Counted from the first letter of the stretch, positions 1-14,376 are shown. The stretch: 64,000 nucleotides of DNA from Spisula solida (GCA_947247005.1 OX365959.1:33686148-33750147), one strand, 5' to 3'. The notes: generated by a model not told the origin, from the letters alone. A program made the numbers and translations.

Positions 1-3000
1 TTGACCTTAATACATGTACATAACAAAAAATTATAGCGTTGTACCAATGCAATAGCCGAAAATAATTCATCTATAACTCTAACGCGATCAAATGCAGTAC
101 AAAAACAAGCACACTATTGCCTATATTTTTGTTATGTATTAAAATCAAGGACCGTTACATTTGCCTATGAAAGCATTCAAAGAGTGGGCACAACATATAA
201 AGTTTGCATGCTCCTAAATATTCAGAAACGATAAATAGAGCGGATTTGTGTTTGTTGTTGTATTGCAATTAATCGCGCTAGAGTTATAACGTATATGTAA
301 TCCTTTTCGACCCTTGTAATCATTCATTTCATAACCGTGCGCAGGTGAATGTGAAGATTCAACTGCATTAGACAAAAATTAAATGACATATATACTCTGC
401 ATACAATACATTGACATGTTTAACTGAAATAGCGTGAATACCTGTTTTCGCGATGTTATGTTTATTAAGCAATAATCTGTACACTGGAAATTACTGAAAG
501 CTCATTGAGAACTTTTGGAATACATTGTACATCATAATATCCCCCATACATTTAAGTTATATGATATAATCTGCTATTGTACTGATGTAATGAATATGCG
601 ATTAATTTTAGGAATGGTAATCTCAACTGCTCTGTGGTAATCAAAATATTCTTTAAAAAAACATCTTATTTTACACACATGAATGTTTGAAAATGTACAA
701 ACATATCAAGTATTTGTATTCCTTATGTTATGCCTCGGTTGTATCATTTTGGGAGTATCAAGTATCAAAGAATTACTGTCATTTTGGACAACCCTGGCAA
801 TGTATAAATCATGTTAACCGGTCGTAGAATAACAAATGTTCACGTACATCTTTAAGCTGAACATTAAGCAATGGAGCTATACTACTCTAGAATCAACGTA
901 ATGACTTTAGTACATTGCCTGGTTTTTGGTGCTAACCATAGTTCAACTAGAGACCAAGAAAACCTTCAGTTTCAAACTACGGTCGAACCATCGCTAGTTC
1001 GATTTTACTATTGTTTCATCTTAAAACTATTCAAACGCAAACATGGATTTTGGCGCCCGGAAAATTCAGACATGCGCTGATAATCGAACCAGACTAGACT
1101 ATAGTTAGCGCCAAAACCCAGCCGGTGTAGACTGTGATTTCCGGAACACTGTTCGAAACACTATAGTGCGCCCAGTTTAATGTGATATTTACAAACATTA
1201 ATCTGTTTGGTCAAGTGTTGCCAAATTGGTTTAACAAATTACTTAAATAAACAGATATGGTCAGTTTTGTACTGAAACCATCACTGATCAAATCGTACAC
1301 ATCTGATAAATCCGCCTTTTCGGAAGATACTAATGTTTCCCGCCTTTCTCATTATCATGGGTGCACTGTACTACAAAGTTACAATCCTTAGTTTACCAGT
1401 ATAATTTTCCAGTATGACATATACATGTATATATGTATACACTTGTAGTGCATGTAAACACTAAACCAAGTTAAGTTTTTTTACTATTCTGTTGTACACC
1501 ATGTTTGTATTAATTACAGCTGGTATGTCTGTCATATTTGTGAATACAATATAGATTAGCATTTAGTTAATACAACAGATGCACATTTCTTCTCGTCCTA
1601 AACCGTACAATGGTGTCGTATGATGACAAAATACATTTATCAATACTTGTGACATTTTCTAACCAGTATGTGTGGTCGACTAACATTGAAATGGTACATA
1701 TGACAGTTCTGTTTCAATTTAATGTTTTGTTCTGAGTGTGAATGTTTTATACAAGCACTCAAAATACCTTTGTCAAAATGATGTAGGAATATACATCGAG
1801 AATGTTGACATCGGTAATTTTGACTTGAATATCAATCGACATATTGATAACAAAATTAACAAGACACGATATCTGCAGTTGGTGCTTATTGTGAAAATAA
1901 CGAAATTTACTTATTAATGGTAGTTGAAAGTAATGTATCAACTGACTACCGAATCAAAAACTGAATTGTTTATTTCCCAGTCACACTTGGAATGAACCGG
2001 TGTGTCGTCAGAATAACGATTTGGGGTATGTTGTTGGGGTGCAGTGTATTCCGTTTACATTCCATCTGCAGCTGTGAGGGGGTTGCAATGCATGCTGTTC
2101 TCCGAAATTTGCATGCACTAGATCCGTAAACTGGTCGTGAGTTCCATGTTACCTATTAAATCCATATTCTTTTACTACTAGTATTTATGTTAACAATTTC
2201 CACAAACTACTTTCCTACTTAACTTACTTCTAATATAAACTTTAATGCCAATAATTCACAATTTACGTACAATTATATATCAAATACGCCTATATTATTT
2301 ACAGCTTCACCATTCAAAGAATCATCAGTAGTTCTACGTTTTATAAACGTGCTTGTTTACTAGAACTCTCCAGATTCAAATTTTTACTTATAGCGATGTA
2401 CATTACGTCATAGTTTGTTAAGAGAGTGCCAAGGGCCTAACATTTCTTATTTCAACTCCCTAGATTTTCTGTCGGGGTTAGCCTTTGCCGATCCAACAAC
2501 GAAAATTTCATATTTCTTATAACTATTTTTCTTATTTAGAAATCAGAGAAGAAGGCGGCCGTGGCATGTTATTGATTTCATTTCATTTTATAGTTCATCA
2601 TTCTTCTTTAGAAACCACTTATTGTAAAAATATGACAACGATATATAAGTACAACAATATTATCCTAATATAGTAATACATGTACGAGTAACTAGATCTA
2701 TCATATTATAAAACCACAGTACGCTCGTATAATAAAACCTTGTAATGGAATCAATACTGTGATCCTTTGAAATGTAGTTTTGTAATATTCAATTTCGTTG
2801 AAAAGAATAATATTTTGTAAAAACGAAAAGAAAGTCCGTAAAACTGAAATGATTTTCTAAATATTATCTAAAAACATATATTTTTATGATTTTTTACTGT
2901 TTCATTAATAATATTGAGTCTATACGAAAAGTAATGAAAACTTGTGTTAGCATGTCTGTTTAGATGTTCCGTATAAACTTTAGGAATTCAAACATTGTTA

Positions 3001-6000
3001 TAGCAACACATTGTTTCTATAAAGCAGATGAGAACCGTTAAATTGTATAACAATTTTTATTGCATTCTTTTGTTGCCGAGAACTTGTTTGTTCTAGAAAA
3101 GTGTTGGTGTTAATTGAACAATCCAATAATTCCGTGAAGTTGGCGAAATATCGCTTTCTTCTCCTGATAAAAATATTAACAACGAAGCTAAAATGAGAAT
3201 AAAAATAAAGCACTTTTAAACATATCTAGAAAACTGTAAAATTTTAATAATGGTGAGCATAAAATTTCGTAAATTTTCGGAAAGGGAACTTTCGTTTTGA
3301 TATAAATTGACGGAGTTCGTAAAGATCACAAGAGAAAATTAACAAAAGTTAAATTTTCGTAGGGGAATGAATTTCGTTATTGGGTTCAGTCTTGTCTTTG
3401 ACCAAAAATAGTTCCCGGCAAATAACAATGTGTTTATGGTTCATACTTGGCTTCGAGTGTTTTCAGAGCAAGTTTGATAGCTGAATTATTGGTTATTGTT
3501 ATGATGTATGACCCGCTGAAGGCGAGGAATAATTACCACATTGACTTTTCTCTCCATGATAAATCATACGGAAAATTATGTCTATACAAATATAAGCTAG
3601 TATGACAGTTGCGAGTGGTTATATAGTTATGATGTCATTATGTAATAACACGAGAAGTAGGACAACTGATCAATGACTGACATAAATATAAGGTCTTCCT
3701 TATTTGAAGAGGAACACAATATATTTCCCTCTTCTGTAATGTTAAGATTATTGTTTCATAACACCTAAATTGCATGTGTTTGCGTTGCGTGCATAAAAGT
3801 AGCGTAAAGATGAAACTCGCAGATCTATTTTAGACTTGACATTTCAATGACGTCACCTATCTAATCAAATCGTAGTACGTCTTAATTAAAGAGTGACAAG
3901 AGACATTCATTTTATAAAATGTGTACTAATAGTTAAACTGGTGTATTATCTGACTAGAATATTTCATTAGATATACACTGGCATATAACGTTGTCACCAA
4001 ATTTGAGCTAGCATTTTACAATCATTTAAATGCGAATTCGTCAATCAAATGAACTGAACGAGGGTCATTAAATATATAATGCGAACTAACGCATAACTTC
4101 TTACATACGATATTAAGCATTCAGACATGGACATACTTATTCAAAGTAACCTTCTATGTGATCAATGAACGACTTCAGTCATTTCGACAGACCTTCTATT
4201 CGCGTTGCCAGGCAACCGCGCACATACACTTTACACTGCATGGACGCGGCCTATTCATTCCGATGTAAATCAGGAAGTCGAATCCCCAGGTAACTATAGT
4301 CTCATTTCCAACTGCTATGAACGTATCTACGTCTCATATATAATCAGAAATAAGTAAAGAACGTTTTGTCCTGATACAATAAAGCGCTAAATCAAGACGG
4401 TAACGTGTTTGACGCGACATTCTGTCTGTTCTGACGTCAAAAGTTTGGACACCCACCGAGCGCAATCCTTTTGCGCATGTTTACCATGTTCCGCAAAATC
4501 GAATGTTCTGAGTCAAAAGTACTCTCCTTGTCCTGGACTTTCTCTTCGCATGTGAATATTCGGTCTTCTTTAAAAAATTATCTCATATTTTAGTGTTTAG
4601 AATTGGCCGTTTCATAGATATCCTGTCCGGAACACTGGTCTTCTCTTATTGTAATTCTGATAATCATTTGATAGTCTCGACAATTCGGAATATGAAAGAG
4701 GGCATTTTAACACAATCATATGTTAAGGCAATAAAAAATTGCTAAACTTTTGTTTCGACGGCGCTCGATTGTTATGTTTACTGCAATAGTCTTGTGACGT
4801 TACTGCGTTCATTTTGTATTTATTGACGTCGAAAGAAGGCGCGTGCTGATAAATTCGTCAGCGTCAAGGTCGTTTAATTTTCTAATCAAACCGAATATGA
4901 CTTAAATATTTATCATGCAAAATTTCGTTTATTTATCTTTACGGGTTTTAAAGATAATTAATAGTTCGCATTATACATTGAATGACCCTCGTATTAACAC
5001 TTACAAATAAATCAAAGTACCGAAGTACCGTTACTGGGGGGAAATCACAACTCATGGTAATATTGGGTTTCATCTTTCATGGTAATGGATTTTTCAAAAA
5101 ATGTAAATATTGTAACAAAGTCTCAGAGATGCGATAGCAGCTGACTCATTTAAATCACACCACAACGGACCCATCACAATAACAGAGCTCATGAAGGCAA
5201 AACACATACTGTAGTCCTAAGTAATATGCCACATTGTGTGTTCGGTTCCCCGCATTTTCCGTTTTTCGCTTACATTACTTCATAAGATGCTCTTTAAATG
5301 AATTATCAAACATCGAATGTGCCTGTGGACATCAAAACATACCAGTCCTGGTATACAGTATTGCAGGTCAGACTCGTGTATTAAATAGAATAAAAACATT
5401 TGTTAAAACGTTTCCGCGCTAATTATTTAGTAGTAAAACTTAATAATATAATAAATCGGATTGTTGATGAATGGGCGTAGGAATTTGTTTGATCGGAAAA
5501 AACTTTCAAAATGTTCACACAATACAAACAAATAACAGATAATTCAATTGTTATGAACAAACGGTTGAAAATTACAATATTGGTTAAGATTTGCTGGTAC
5601 TTGTTTCTCTTGCTCGGATGAATTGGTCGTGGAGAAATTACATAGTTAAAATCGTAGTGATTTCTGAGATGGTATGTAATACGAAAACTGGGCGTTCCCC
5701 CCAGTAAAAATGAACATTCCTATAGGTCGTTTGCGGCGAAAGAAATTGTCTAACATAAAGAGTTCTCAGTATCAAGTGCACCTACAAGTATTTTGTACGG
5801 GTGAATGAAATGTATCTACCTAATATACAAATAAATCTAAGCAACATCGGGCATGTGCGAAAGTTTTGTTCATAAGTTCTATGTAAAACGTTTGTAGTTT
5901 ACAATGAAGCTTCATGTTAGAAGACTCGATACACGCAACAGCCAATTGTATGGTCACGTGACAATTCTAACGGTAGATTAATGTATTTGTTACCTATCTA

Positions 6001-7318
6001 ACATAACATGTACGAGGCCCATCTATGCATCTGTACTGTTTATGTGTATCATGTTTACAGGACTAAAAGTACAAATGGCTTTCGTCTTGCAAACTCCTTT
6101 TCGAACTATAAAAACACGGATTTTACAGCGTCTTTAAACGATTTCTTCAAACGTGTGAATGTCGATTTCAGAACATTACTAAAGGTTAGGGTAGATGTAT
6201 ATAACTCAATTATTTAGGACTGGTCCAGTCATAAGACTACATAGCGTTATGGCATTGTGTACATAAACATTACAATGCTTTCATTAAGTTCTTAATTTGA
6301 CATTATCGTATATGTACACGTATGTCTATATACATAGCTGATGTAGCTTAGTGAATAAGGGTTTGGTTGTCACTGCTTTTTCATGATATCATTATACATT
6401 TGTATACTCACACGCGAAATACCTAAATAAATCGACTTGTATGGGCTTCATAAATTTCGCTTTTCATCACAGCAATGTCAATCTCGCTGATCACGGATTA
6501 TAACAGTTAAAACAGTGACAGTAAAACTTCAATGGAATACCAGATTACCTCCCTGCGTTAAAGTGTCCAAATTCATGTGATATCAATATACAAAAAAGAA
6601 TACATTTGTTTATATAAGTGTTTAAAAATTATGAAATTTGAAATGAGAGTAGGTAGAATGAACTTATGGTTTTATGAAATTTTTTATCAACATCTGATGA
6701 ATAGATTTTCAGACATTTAAAATTTAGACGATTATTTTCGCTGCAAACGACCTATACAAGTGCAGTATTTCAAATTCATCTATTTCACTTCCTGTAATGT
6801 TTCCAAATTCGGATGCAGTACTTACTCAAATATCAAGTTATTAAACGCTTAGTCGTAGATCAGTGATCTATGAGTAAGTTTATTTCCAACTTGAAGTGCT
6901 TTTAAAAATTAGTGAAGTAATTCAAATTCACCTCGGCATTGTGTGGGAGGCCATGTTATGTGATCCCCTATTCCTGTGCGATGAGGCACCGATTCTGTAA
7001 TTTTGAACTTCTTGGGGCGCGTTCGTAACGCTGTTCCGCACATTCTGGACAGTGGAACACACTTACGAACATATCGGAACACTGTTCGGAACATGTTCTT
7101 TCTGTGCCCGCCACAGAGGTGGTGTAGCCAGAACAGTCACGTGATTACAGCAAGCACAATGGTTGCTTGTGTAATAAAATAGAATATAATAAATTTATTT
7201 TCCAATTATGGACCATTGTGGGCAAACAGTCGCACTTAAATATATCCACATGCATATTTCTTCCTCCAATTTTACGGCTGCAACTACAATTTTGGTCATC
7301 TTTAACATTTTACTTTCT

Positions 7319-7434
7319 ATTCCGTTTTGTTCGTAAGGTGTTTGGAGTAGAACATTCGGCACACTGTGCAGGACAGTTCCGTTTTGTTCGTAAGTTGTTC
7401 GGAGTAGAACATCCCGCACAGTGTGCGGAACAGA
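7319..7434. repeat. Two tandem copies of a ~57-bp palindromic unit
   Basis: Two adjacent copies begin TTCCGTTTTGTTCGTAAG and carry GTAGAACAT and a GCACACTGTGC or GCACAGTGTGC palindrome. Related palindromic words (GGAACACTGTTCGGAACATG) occur at 7,070-7,100. This block is specific to copy 1. Confidence 0.5.
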
Positions 7435-7899
7435 CGTTCCGAACATACCCTAGGTGTGTGTCTATAGGGAGACCATACTATATGATTGGTTCTTACCTTT
7501 ATGCGTATGGAAGCACCCTATTATGAAATTATAGCTTCCCAGTGCGTACGAAATGAGTGGACTGAAGTATTTCAATCTCCACAGTGTATGTTTATGAGGC
7601 CCTGGTCGTCGCTGTAGTTTGGCACTTTTCTCACATCGGTAACGGTGAATAAGATTGACAACAATATTCTTATATAATTTAGTTATGTATGCATGAGTCA
7701 TTTTCGTTCAAGATCTTAACTCAGGAAGAATAATTTCCTAATTTCAAGTATGACTGGTTTTCAATCATAACTCACCGCTGGGGATATTGTGAGTTCCCAT
7801 CAATAGCCAGCATATATCAGCTTGTCTACAAGGCGGCAGACAGATACACGTCATAAACTTCATGCACGGAGATTAATCAGTGTTTTATCTGACGTTAAG

Positions 7900-7962
7900 A
7901 TGTCGAACACTATATTAATCCAATGGTTAGCTTTGTTGGTTGCGTTTGGTGGGGAAGTTTCC
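7900..7962 (+). other. Candidate signal-peptide exon in the repeated block (copy 1)
   Basis: The ATG at 7900 starts MSNTILIQWLALLVAFGGE, a plausible signal peptide. A GTAAAA at 7963 would be a phase-0 donor. The upstream TATATC near 7,813 could be a TATA-like site. Homologues are at 29,363 (plus, in-frame TAA after 19 codons) and 33,656 (minus). Phase 0 is what the CCN IGFBP exon at 40,769 needs, but 33 kb separate them and the region is repetitive. It is more likely part of a mobile or duplicated block. Confidence 0.2.
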
Positions 7963-9899
7963 GTAAAATACTCTAAGCATATCATTGAAAAATACACTTC
8001 TGGTTGGAATGCCACTATATAATTATAATAGGCCGTCAATAATTACCAAGAGTTTTGATTTGACACCTTTGATGATTTAGTTTAGCAATCTCCCCATTAT
8101 AACCAAGTAGTTAGAATGTTCACTTCACGCTGTTGCTAAGCAACATACACACTGACAACGTTATTATTAAACGCACTGAAATAAAGTAAATTACGACATT
8201 TGATAAAGCTCAAACGTCCTTTACGATTGTTTCTGTCGTTCGATGAACCGCCAGTTAATAAATTGATGCCTTACCACGTGTTTATCAGTCTGGTTCCTGA
8301 TATAAAAGATAGGAAGTATATGTGCACAGAAAATAGATGCCTCATATATATAAACCACTTTGTTTTATGAGTGACACTATAATACATAAACGTACTAATA
8401 GAGAATATAGTCAAAATCACAGACCCAGGTTATTTATGCCAATTCTGAATGTATCCGGACCACATGTTGCGATGGCGAATATCAGTAATGAGGTAATGAT
8501 ATGTCAAATTGATTGTTATCATCTGTAAAACAAGCACACATAACCATCCAAATATAATGACATCGGAAGGTATGCAAAAAGATATTTTACTAACAAAATA
8601 ATAACGTCATTTTTTCTCAATTTGCATGTTTGGAAAATATTGTATTTTATCTTTATGTTGGCATAGAAATTCAAAATCACTTTCAGACAATTTCTGAACA
8701 AAAATGAAGATATTTTTGACAATCTATAAAAAAGAGAGAAGTGATTTTAACGTATGTAGTATGCAGTGTACATTTAGCATATAAAGTAGACAAGCATTTT
8801 ACATAATACTAAAACACGCGATCTGAAATTTTCCTCCTCTTCTTTTGTATTATTTTGATCACCTTAAATTGCAGTTCTTTGTATTCCAAAGCGTATCGTT
8901 AAATTTGATATGGTGGCATTTGGAAACCACATAAACAGCTATTCTCTTAAACACCAGAAGGGATGGAAGTGACCTATTGCCGGCATCCAACCACCGCGTC
9001 TGAAGCCATACGTCTGTCTATTCATGAATTTAGTTAAAAGTTTCGTTACATATCGTTAAGATCTATATATACGAGTATAAGGCTAATTGTGAAAGGCACC
9101 AATCTATCCATATAATATGTGTAGCATATGAACGTCATGTAAATTCGCCCATTAAACAAACATAGATTTGTCTTACAACTGCATTAATATTAACCTCGAC
9201 CTATAAAGGTGCACATCAATAATATTGAATGTAGTTCAGCCATCGATATTGATTTAAACTATTTTAATGAAGACGGAACTGTCGTGTTTGGAGAAGATAT
9301 TTTAAACAAATTAGTATGTATTGTATCAAACTGATTATAAAGTTTTATCTTTTAATTGTAATTATGTAAAAGACTTCAAGTCGTGAACTAATCGATCAGT
9401 TAAACTAAATATTAATTAGAAAATAAAAAAAACCTAATACAGTTAAGTGGACAAAGTATGCAATTCTCGACTGATTCAGATTGTGTCAGATTGATTCCAG
9501 AAATTGAGGACCTAATAATATCATTTGGAGAACATCATTTGGAGTTGCGGACGTCTAGAAGGGTATACACATGGGGTCATTTGTTGTATTGTTGTATCAA
9601 TTGTTAATAATTCCACTAAAAATGATTACACGGTTTTGTCGTCACTAGTAACTACTACAATGACAAAGAACTTGTCTGCTGCAATACATCACTATACCGA
9701 TTTGTACTAAATGAACGTTTTCTTGAAAGTAAAAATGACATTTCATACGAATTGTGTAATTTTGAATGTTTGCGTTCATGTTTATTATTATGAAAATAGA
9801 AATAACAAACTTTCAAGATTATGCCGGAATGTACTACGGAATGACGGACGATTTCGGCTATATCGATAGAGAACAAACGTATCTGATATACAATGAATG

Positions 9900-11328
9900 T
9901 GACGTCATCTCGTTTTTTATGACATCATGCAGGTAAAAGGTTAAAGTTAACATCATACTCTACCAAAATAACACTGGATAAATATATAATTCCGAGTTTA
10001 AATCATGTTATACTCGAAATAAAATATTCAAAAGCCGTAGTATACCTTTGTTTTACAATGGTTTGTCGTTCGGATGCTTGTTGTTAGAGTTTTTCAGCTG
10101 ACGCTGACTTCGGACTTCGAGATGCGAACATCGGTTTTTACGTAGGGGTCGACTCAAAGAGAAATAGATGTGAATTTACTAGCTGCATGGGCGGATCATG
10201 CGACACCATAGATGTGGTTATTTTTAATTAGTTTTAATATTTGCTGCTTAGTATTATTAGTGATAAAGTTTTTGCATTTCAGTCACTTTGATGGCCGGCG
10301 AAATCGAAAAATATGTGTCTATAGTTTCAAACGTCTAGGGATTGGTAATGTATATTTGCATGCATGCATATACAGAAAATTATGTATACATGTATACATT
10401 TTTCTGCCTCGTGTTAAATTCTAAACTAATACTACGAACACGCACTTTGTCGGGTGTACAAACAAAGTTACATATAAAATCAACTATTATGTAGACTTGT
10501 TTACCTATTAAGGGCCCACAGCCCCCTTTTCTGCCTTAAAAATCTTTCTTTAAACATAAACTTTTGGCGCTTAATTAACCAATTAAATAATATTTAACAG
10601 GGACTGACAATGCTATTGGTGGTATATAACCAATACTTTCTGTTGTGGCAATCCTACATTTACAAGAGGGATCGGGTCCGAATATACTTAGACAAGACCT
10701 TAATCACGTGATATCACTTATTCTGTTAATTACATATCCGAATTAGGGCATTTATAAGGTAAAGACTAAATCATTTTGTTTATATACCTTTAGTACGCTA
10801 CAGTAAATTATAAAACACATGCTACCACCCTCATACGCGGTTCCAGAAGAGGACTAGGGACCCCCGATTGGCTTGAAAGAAATGTGATTATCATTAATAC
10901 ATTGAGACTGATTTGTCAATTATATAAATCCGTCAGGACAACCCTATGAGGAAAATGCAGGTTGAACCCCCCCCCCCCCCCCGGTAAAAAAACTGCTGGT
11001 CCGCGCTGGACAGCTTGATGGTATTGCTAGTCACGACAGGTGAATATTGGCGCGCGAATTCACTTGTTGATATGATTATGTTAAAGTCAAAGCATTACGC
11101 AGCATAACACTATATTCTTTACCAAATTTCAAGACAAACACGAAGTAAACTCTTGACCACAGCTCAGGGCTACCAAAATATATTACTCTGTACTAAAGTA
11201 ATAGTACCTGATGCTTTTTTTCGTTGTTAAGCGACAAAATGAACATGCAAATAGGAAAACGGTTAGACTCAATCGGTTAGTTTCTTTAGTTGTCATAGTT
11301 CCCCTTTAACTTTTAAGTTTAAATTAGT
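9900..11328. other. Spacer between block copy 1 and the LINE; C16 homopolymer
   Basis: No gene is seen. The stretch contains a run of 16 C at 10,967-10,982 and possible LINE 5' UTR sequence just before 11,329. A short open frame at 10,212-10,424 has no recognisable motif. Confidence 0.4.
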
Positions 11329-12070
11329 TTGATAAAACCCCTACAAAAGCTCGTCTCTCGCTCCCCGAAGCTAAAAATCTCTAATATTCACCACTCAGGT
11401 CCACGTCTTTCGTGGTTAATTCCTACGCGTCACAAAGACGTGAAGAAAATGAATAAAAAGTTCGATCGGCTCGAACTGACGGTAAATTCACTAAAACAGG
11501 AGAACAAACAAATACGGAAAGAAAACGAAGAATTGAAACGTTCTGTTGACAGTTTATCATGTAAAATGAAAGACTACGAAGAAAAACAAACCGAAACAGA
11601 GAACAAACTAGAAAGACAAGATTATGGCTCTCCGTAAGAACAATTTGAAAATTTACGGCATTGAATATAACAAGAAAGATAATTCAGTACAAATCGAACG
11701 AAAGGTGCGCGACTATTTTTCGAATGAATTAAGCTTGAACCCTGACGAAGTGCAATGTGACTATGCTTATCGACTTGTAAACAAAAAAGACAGCCCCGTA
11801 TTGGCACGATTCTCTACACTTAAAAGCCGCGACGCAGTGCTTAATGCTTTTCGCCAGAAACGTAACCAAGGTACTGTCAATGGTAGGGTGGTAGAGGATC
11901 TACCCGAACGAATCGTTAAAGCCCGCACAGGACTGTACCCTTTCCTACAACAATGTCTATCGGAAGGAAAAAACGCCAAATATAGGCTTGATAAACTGAT
12001 TGTAAATGACGATGTTTACATGTTTGATACCGAAACAAAAACACCAGTGTTACTACCGGTACCTAAATAG
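11329..12070 (+). pseudogene. LINE ORF1 (coiled coil + RRM nucleic-acid-binding protein), frameshifted
   Basis: The first part (11329-11637) is rich in charged heptads: KFDRLELTVNSLKQENKQ, then KENEELKRSV, a coiled coil of the kind that trimerises L1-type ORF1 proteins. A one-base slip near 11,620 moves the frame to 11,624-12,070, where NNLKIYGI, SPVLARFSTLKSRD, EDLPERIVKARTGL and GKNAKYRLDKLIV resemble the RRM and C-terminal domain of L1-type ORF1p (transposase_22 family). The product would bind LINE RNA. It is inactive here because of the frameshift. Confidence 0.75.
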
Positions 12071-12121
12071 GGAGCAGGTCAAAGCCCAAAATACAGTGTA
12101 AATGTAAATAGTTGTACAGAA

Positions 12122-14376
12122 TTGAAAATTTGTTCATTAAATATTCAAGGTCTCAAGAAATTTGAAAGTGATGTTACTTTTGAGACATACTGTAGATCAT
12201 TCAATATAATTGCATTATATGAAACGTGGCAGAGAAACGCAGCAGAATTTGATAACTTTTTAAGCGGTTATACTTGCTTTTCAAATCTTCGGCGCTGTGG
12301 CAATAAACGGGGTTCCGGTGGCGTTACGGTATTTGTGCAGGATTTCATAAGTCAACGATTTAAACAAATATATAAAACTTTTGAAGATTGTGTAGTATTA
12401 TATGTATCGAAAGAATTAACATTCCTTACACAAGACTTAATCATGTATTTCACGTACGTAGCCCCCGAAAGATCTCCGATTTATGATAATGTTACGGATA
12501 ACGGTATTGACATTTTACATGACAAACTGCTCGCAATTGTCTCAGATTTTTCGTCTGCACATGTATTATTAGCCGGTGATCTGAACGCAAGGCTAAGTGA
12601 CAAATGCGATTTTATTCCAAACGATGACATCAATTGTATATTTGGTGATACTGTGTACCCAAGTGACACATTTTGTGAGCCGCGAAAAAGTAAAGACTTA
12701 ACATTAAATAGGTTTGGAACTGCGCTTGCTGAACTTTGCTGTATTTTTGACATTCATACATTAAATGGTCGGATGGGTCGTGATAAGTTTGGTGAATTTA
12801 CATGCACAGCGAACGGCGGGAAAAGTGTCGTAGACTATATACTGACGTCATCACCACTACTCAAACATGTCGTCGAGTTTGAAGTTGGAAGTGAAGATTT
12901 CTCAGATCATTTTCCGCTAAAACACTCCAATTTGAAGGCGTGCAGGATATATCGGACGATAATTCGAATTTGAAAAGCGCGTATCATTTCAAATGGGACG
13001 AGCGTGTCAGTGAAACATTTCTGGAACAATTCGAAAATTGCTACTCAGAATTCGAAAGGTCGGAACCGGAACAGAACTTTGATGAGAAATTACACGGCCT
13101 TGTGGAGGTGTTTAATAACGCGGGTAAATGTATGAGTAAAAAGCGATGTGGGCCACAAAATAAAACAAACACTACAACTCAACCTGAGTGGTGGGATGCG
13201 GAATGTTCAGATCGCAAATATGACAAATATCGTTCGTTGCGAAAATTCCGTGTGACAAATGACAATAATGACTTTGATCAATATAAAAATGACTAACATA
13301 CATTTAAGAGAACATGTGAACTAAAAAATTCGGAACTACAACGTTCTAAACGTGACCAGCTTTTGAGTAACAGAAACATTCCAAAGAAATTTTGGGATCA
13401 AATAAAAAAATCTAAATCGAGTAAGAGAGATTATAGTGATTCGATTTCTGGTGGGGATTGGTATAACTAATTTCAGAAACTATTTAGTCATGATGTCGAA
13501 ACCAATGATATAAATTCAAATGATACATTGCCGGATTTAGCCAGAGAGATAAACGCTGATTACTTAAATCAAAATATAACCGATGATGAGATTCACAAAA
13601 GTATTAAAGACCTTAAAAGAAACTGTGCGTCGGGTTATGACGGTATGTGTGTGGAAATGTTTAAGGCTACCGCGCAACGTATTACACCGTTCTTGGTGAA
13701 ACTGTTTAACACTATATTTGAAACCGGTACATTTCCTTCGAATTGGAATAAAAGCATAATAACCCCTCTTCATAAAAAGGGATCGACATTAGAACCAAAT
13801 AATTATAGGGCGATATCTTTGTCGAATAGTATAAGTAAAATTTTCATAAATATACTAACTAAAAGGCTTATGCAATGGTGTGATGATAATAGTATTCTTG
13901 ATGAAGCTCAAACCGGGTTTAGGTCCGGTTACTCAACTATTGACAACGTATTTAATCTACAGTCAATAATACAAAAGTACACGACAAAGAAAGGAGGTTG
14001 CTTTTATGTATTTTACGTGGATTACCTCAAAGCGTTCGACAATTGTAATCATTTGAAGTTATGGCAATGTTTATCAAGAAATAGCATAAATGGACGCTTT
14101 TTAAACATATTCAAATCTATGTATAGCCAAATGAAAGCTTGTGTTAAGGTAAAAAATGGGCTAACAGATTTCTTTGACTGTCAAATCGGTACGAAACAGG
14201 GATGCCAGTCTTCGCCTATTATCTTCGCTCTGTTCATGAACGATCTTGTGGGTTTCCTAAATATGAAATCAGACGATGGAATTCATATTTCATAAGAAAT
14301 TGACAAACTTCATGTACTTATGTACGCAGATGACGTTTCCGGACTAGCCGACACCGCGGTACGCTTACAACGATTA
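12122..14376 (+). pseudogene. LINE ORF2 (APE endonuclease + reverse transcriptase), broken
   Basis: The endonuclease (12122 to about 12930) keeps the expected residues: SLNIQGL, ETW, AGDLNAR, SVVDYIL and SDHFPL. A frameshift follows. The frame then runs through a linker including PEWWDAEC and past stops at 13294 and about 13468 into the reverse transcriptase: ASGYDGMCVEMFK, NYRAISLSNSISKI, QTGFRSGYST, FYVDYLKAFDNCNH, GTKQGCQSSPIIF and, after another stop at 14293, LMYADDVSGLAD. All catalytic boxes up to YADD are recognisable. The thumb, any C-terminal zinc knuckle and the 3' UTR are absent. No ATG is seen at the apparent start, which may also be decayed. Confidence 0.85.

Larger units (their letters stand above)
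1..9900 (+). repeat. Large dispersed block, copy 1
   Basis: This is non-coding, AT-rich sequence that recurs in order at 14,400-24,540 and 24,590-29,720. Anchors I matched by eye are about 170 with 24,678; 325 with 14,510 and 24,820; 628 with 14,810; 947 with 15,121; 1,997 with 17,116 and 26,449; 2,545 with 19,285 and 27,680; 3,510 with 28,377; 5,690 with 21,658; 7,850 with 29,312; 9,195 with 23,960; and 9,635 with 24,392. Order and orientation are kept, but each copy has its own deletions and insertions. I see no gene supported by homology here. Short open frames in it are mostly not kept between copies. Confidence 0.7.
11329..14376 (+). mobile_element. Non-LTR retrotransposon (APE-type LINE), decayed and 3'-truncated
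   Basis: Two consecutive coding regions are visible: a coiled-coil plus RRM-like ORF1 and an endonuclease-reverse transcriptase ORF2. They carry at least two frameshifts (near 11,620 and 12,930) and in-frame stops near 13,294, 13,468 and 14,293. Recognisable coding ends near 14,376, about 80 bases after the last stop and just past the YADD box. The sequence then passes directly into the second copy of the large block. The true 5' end was not located; the 16-bp C-run at 10,967 is about 350 bases upstream. The clade (L1-like, CR1 or Jockey) cannot be fixed by eye. Confidence 0.88.
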
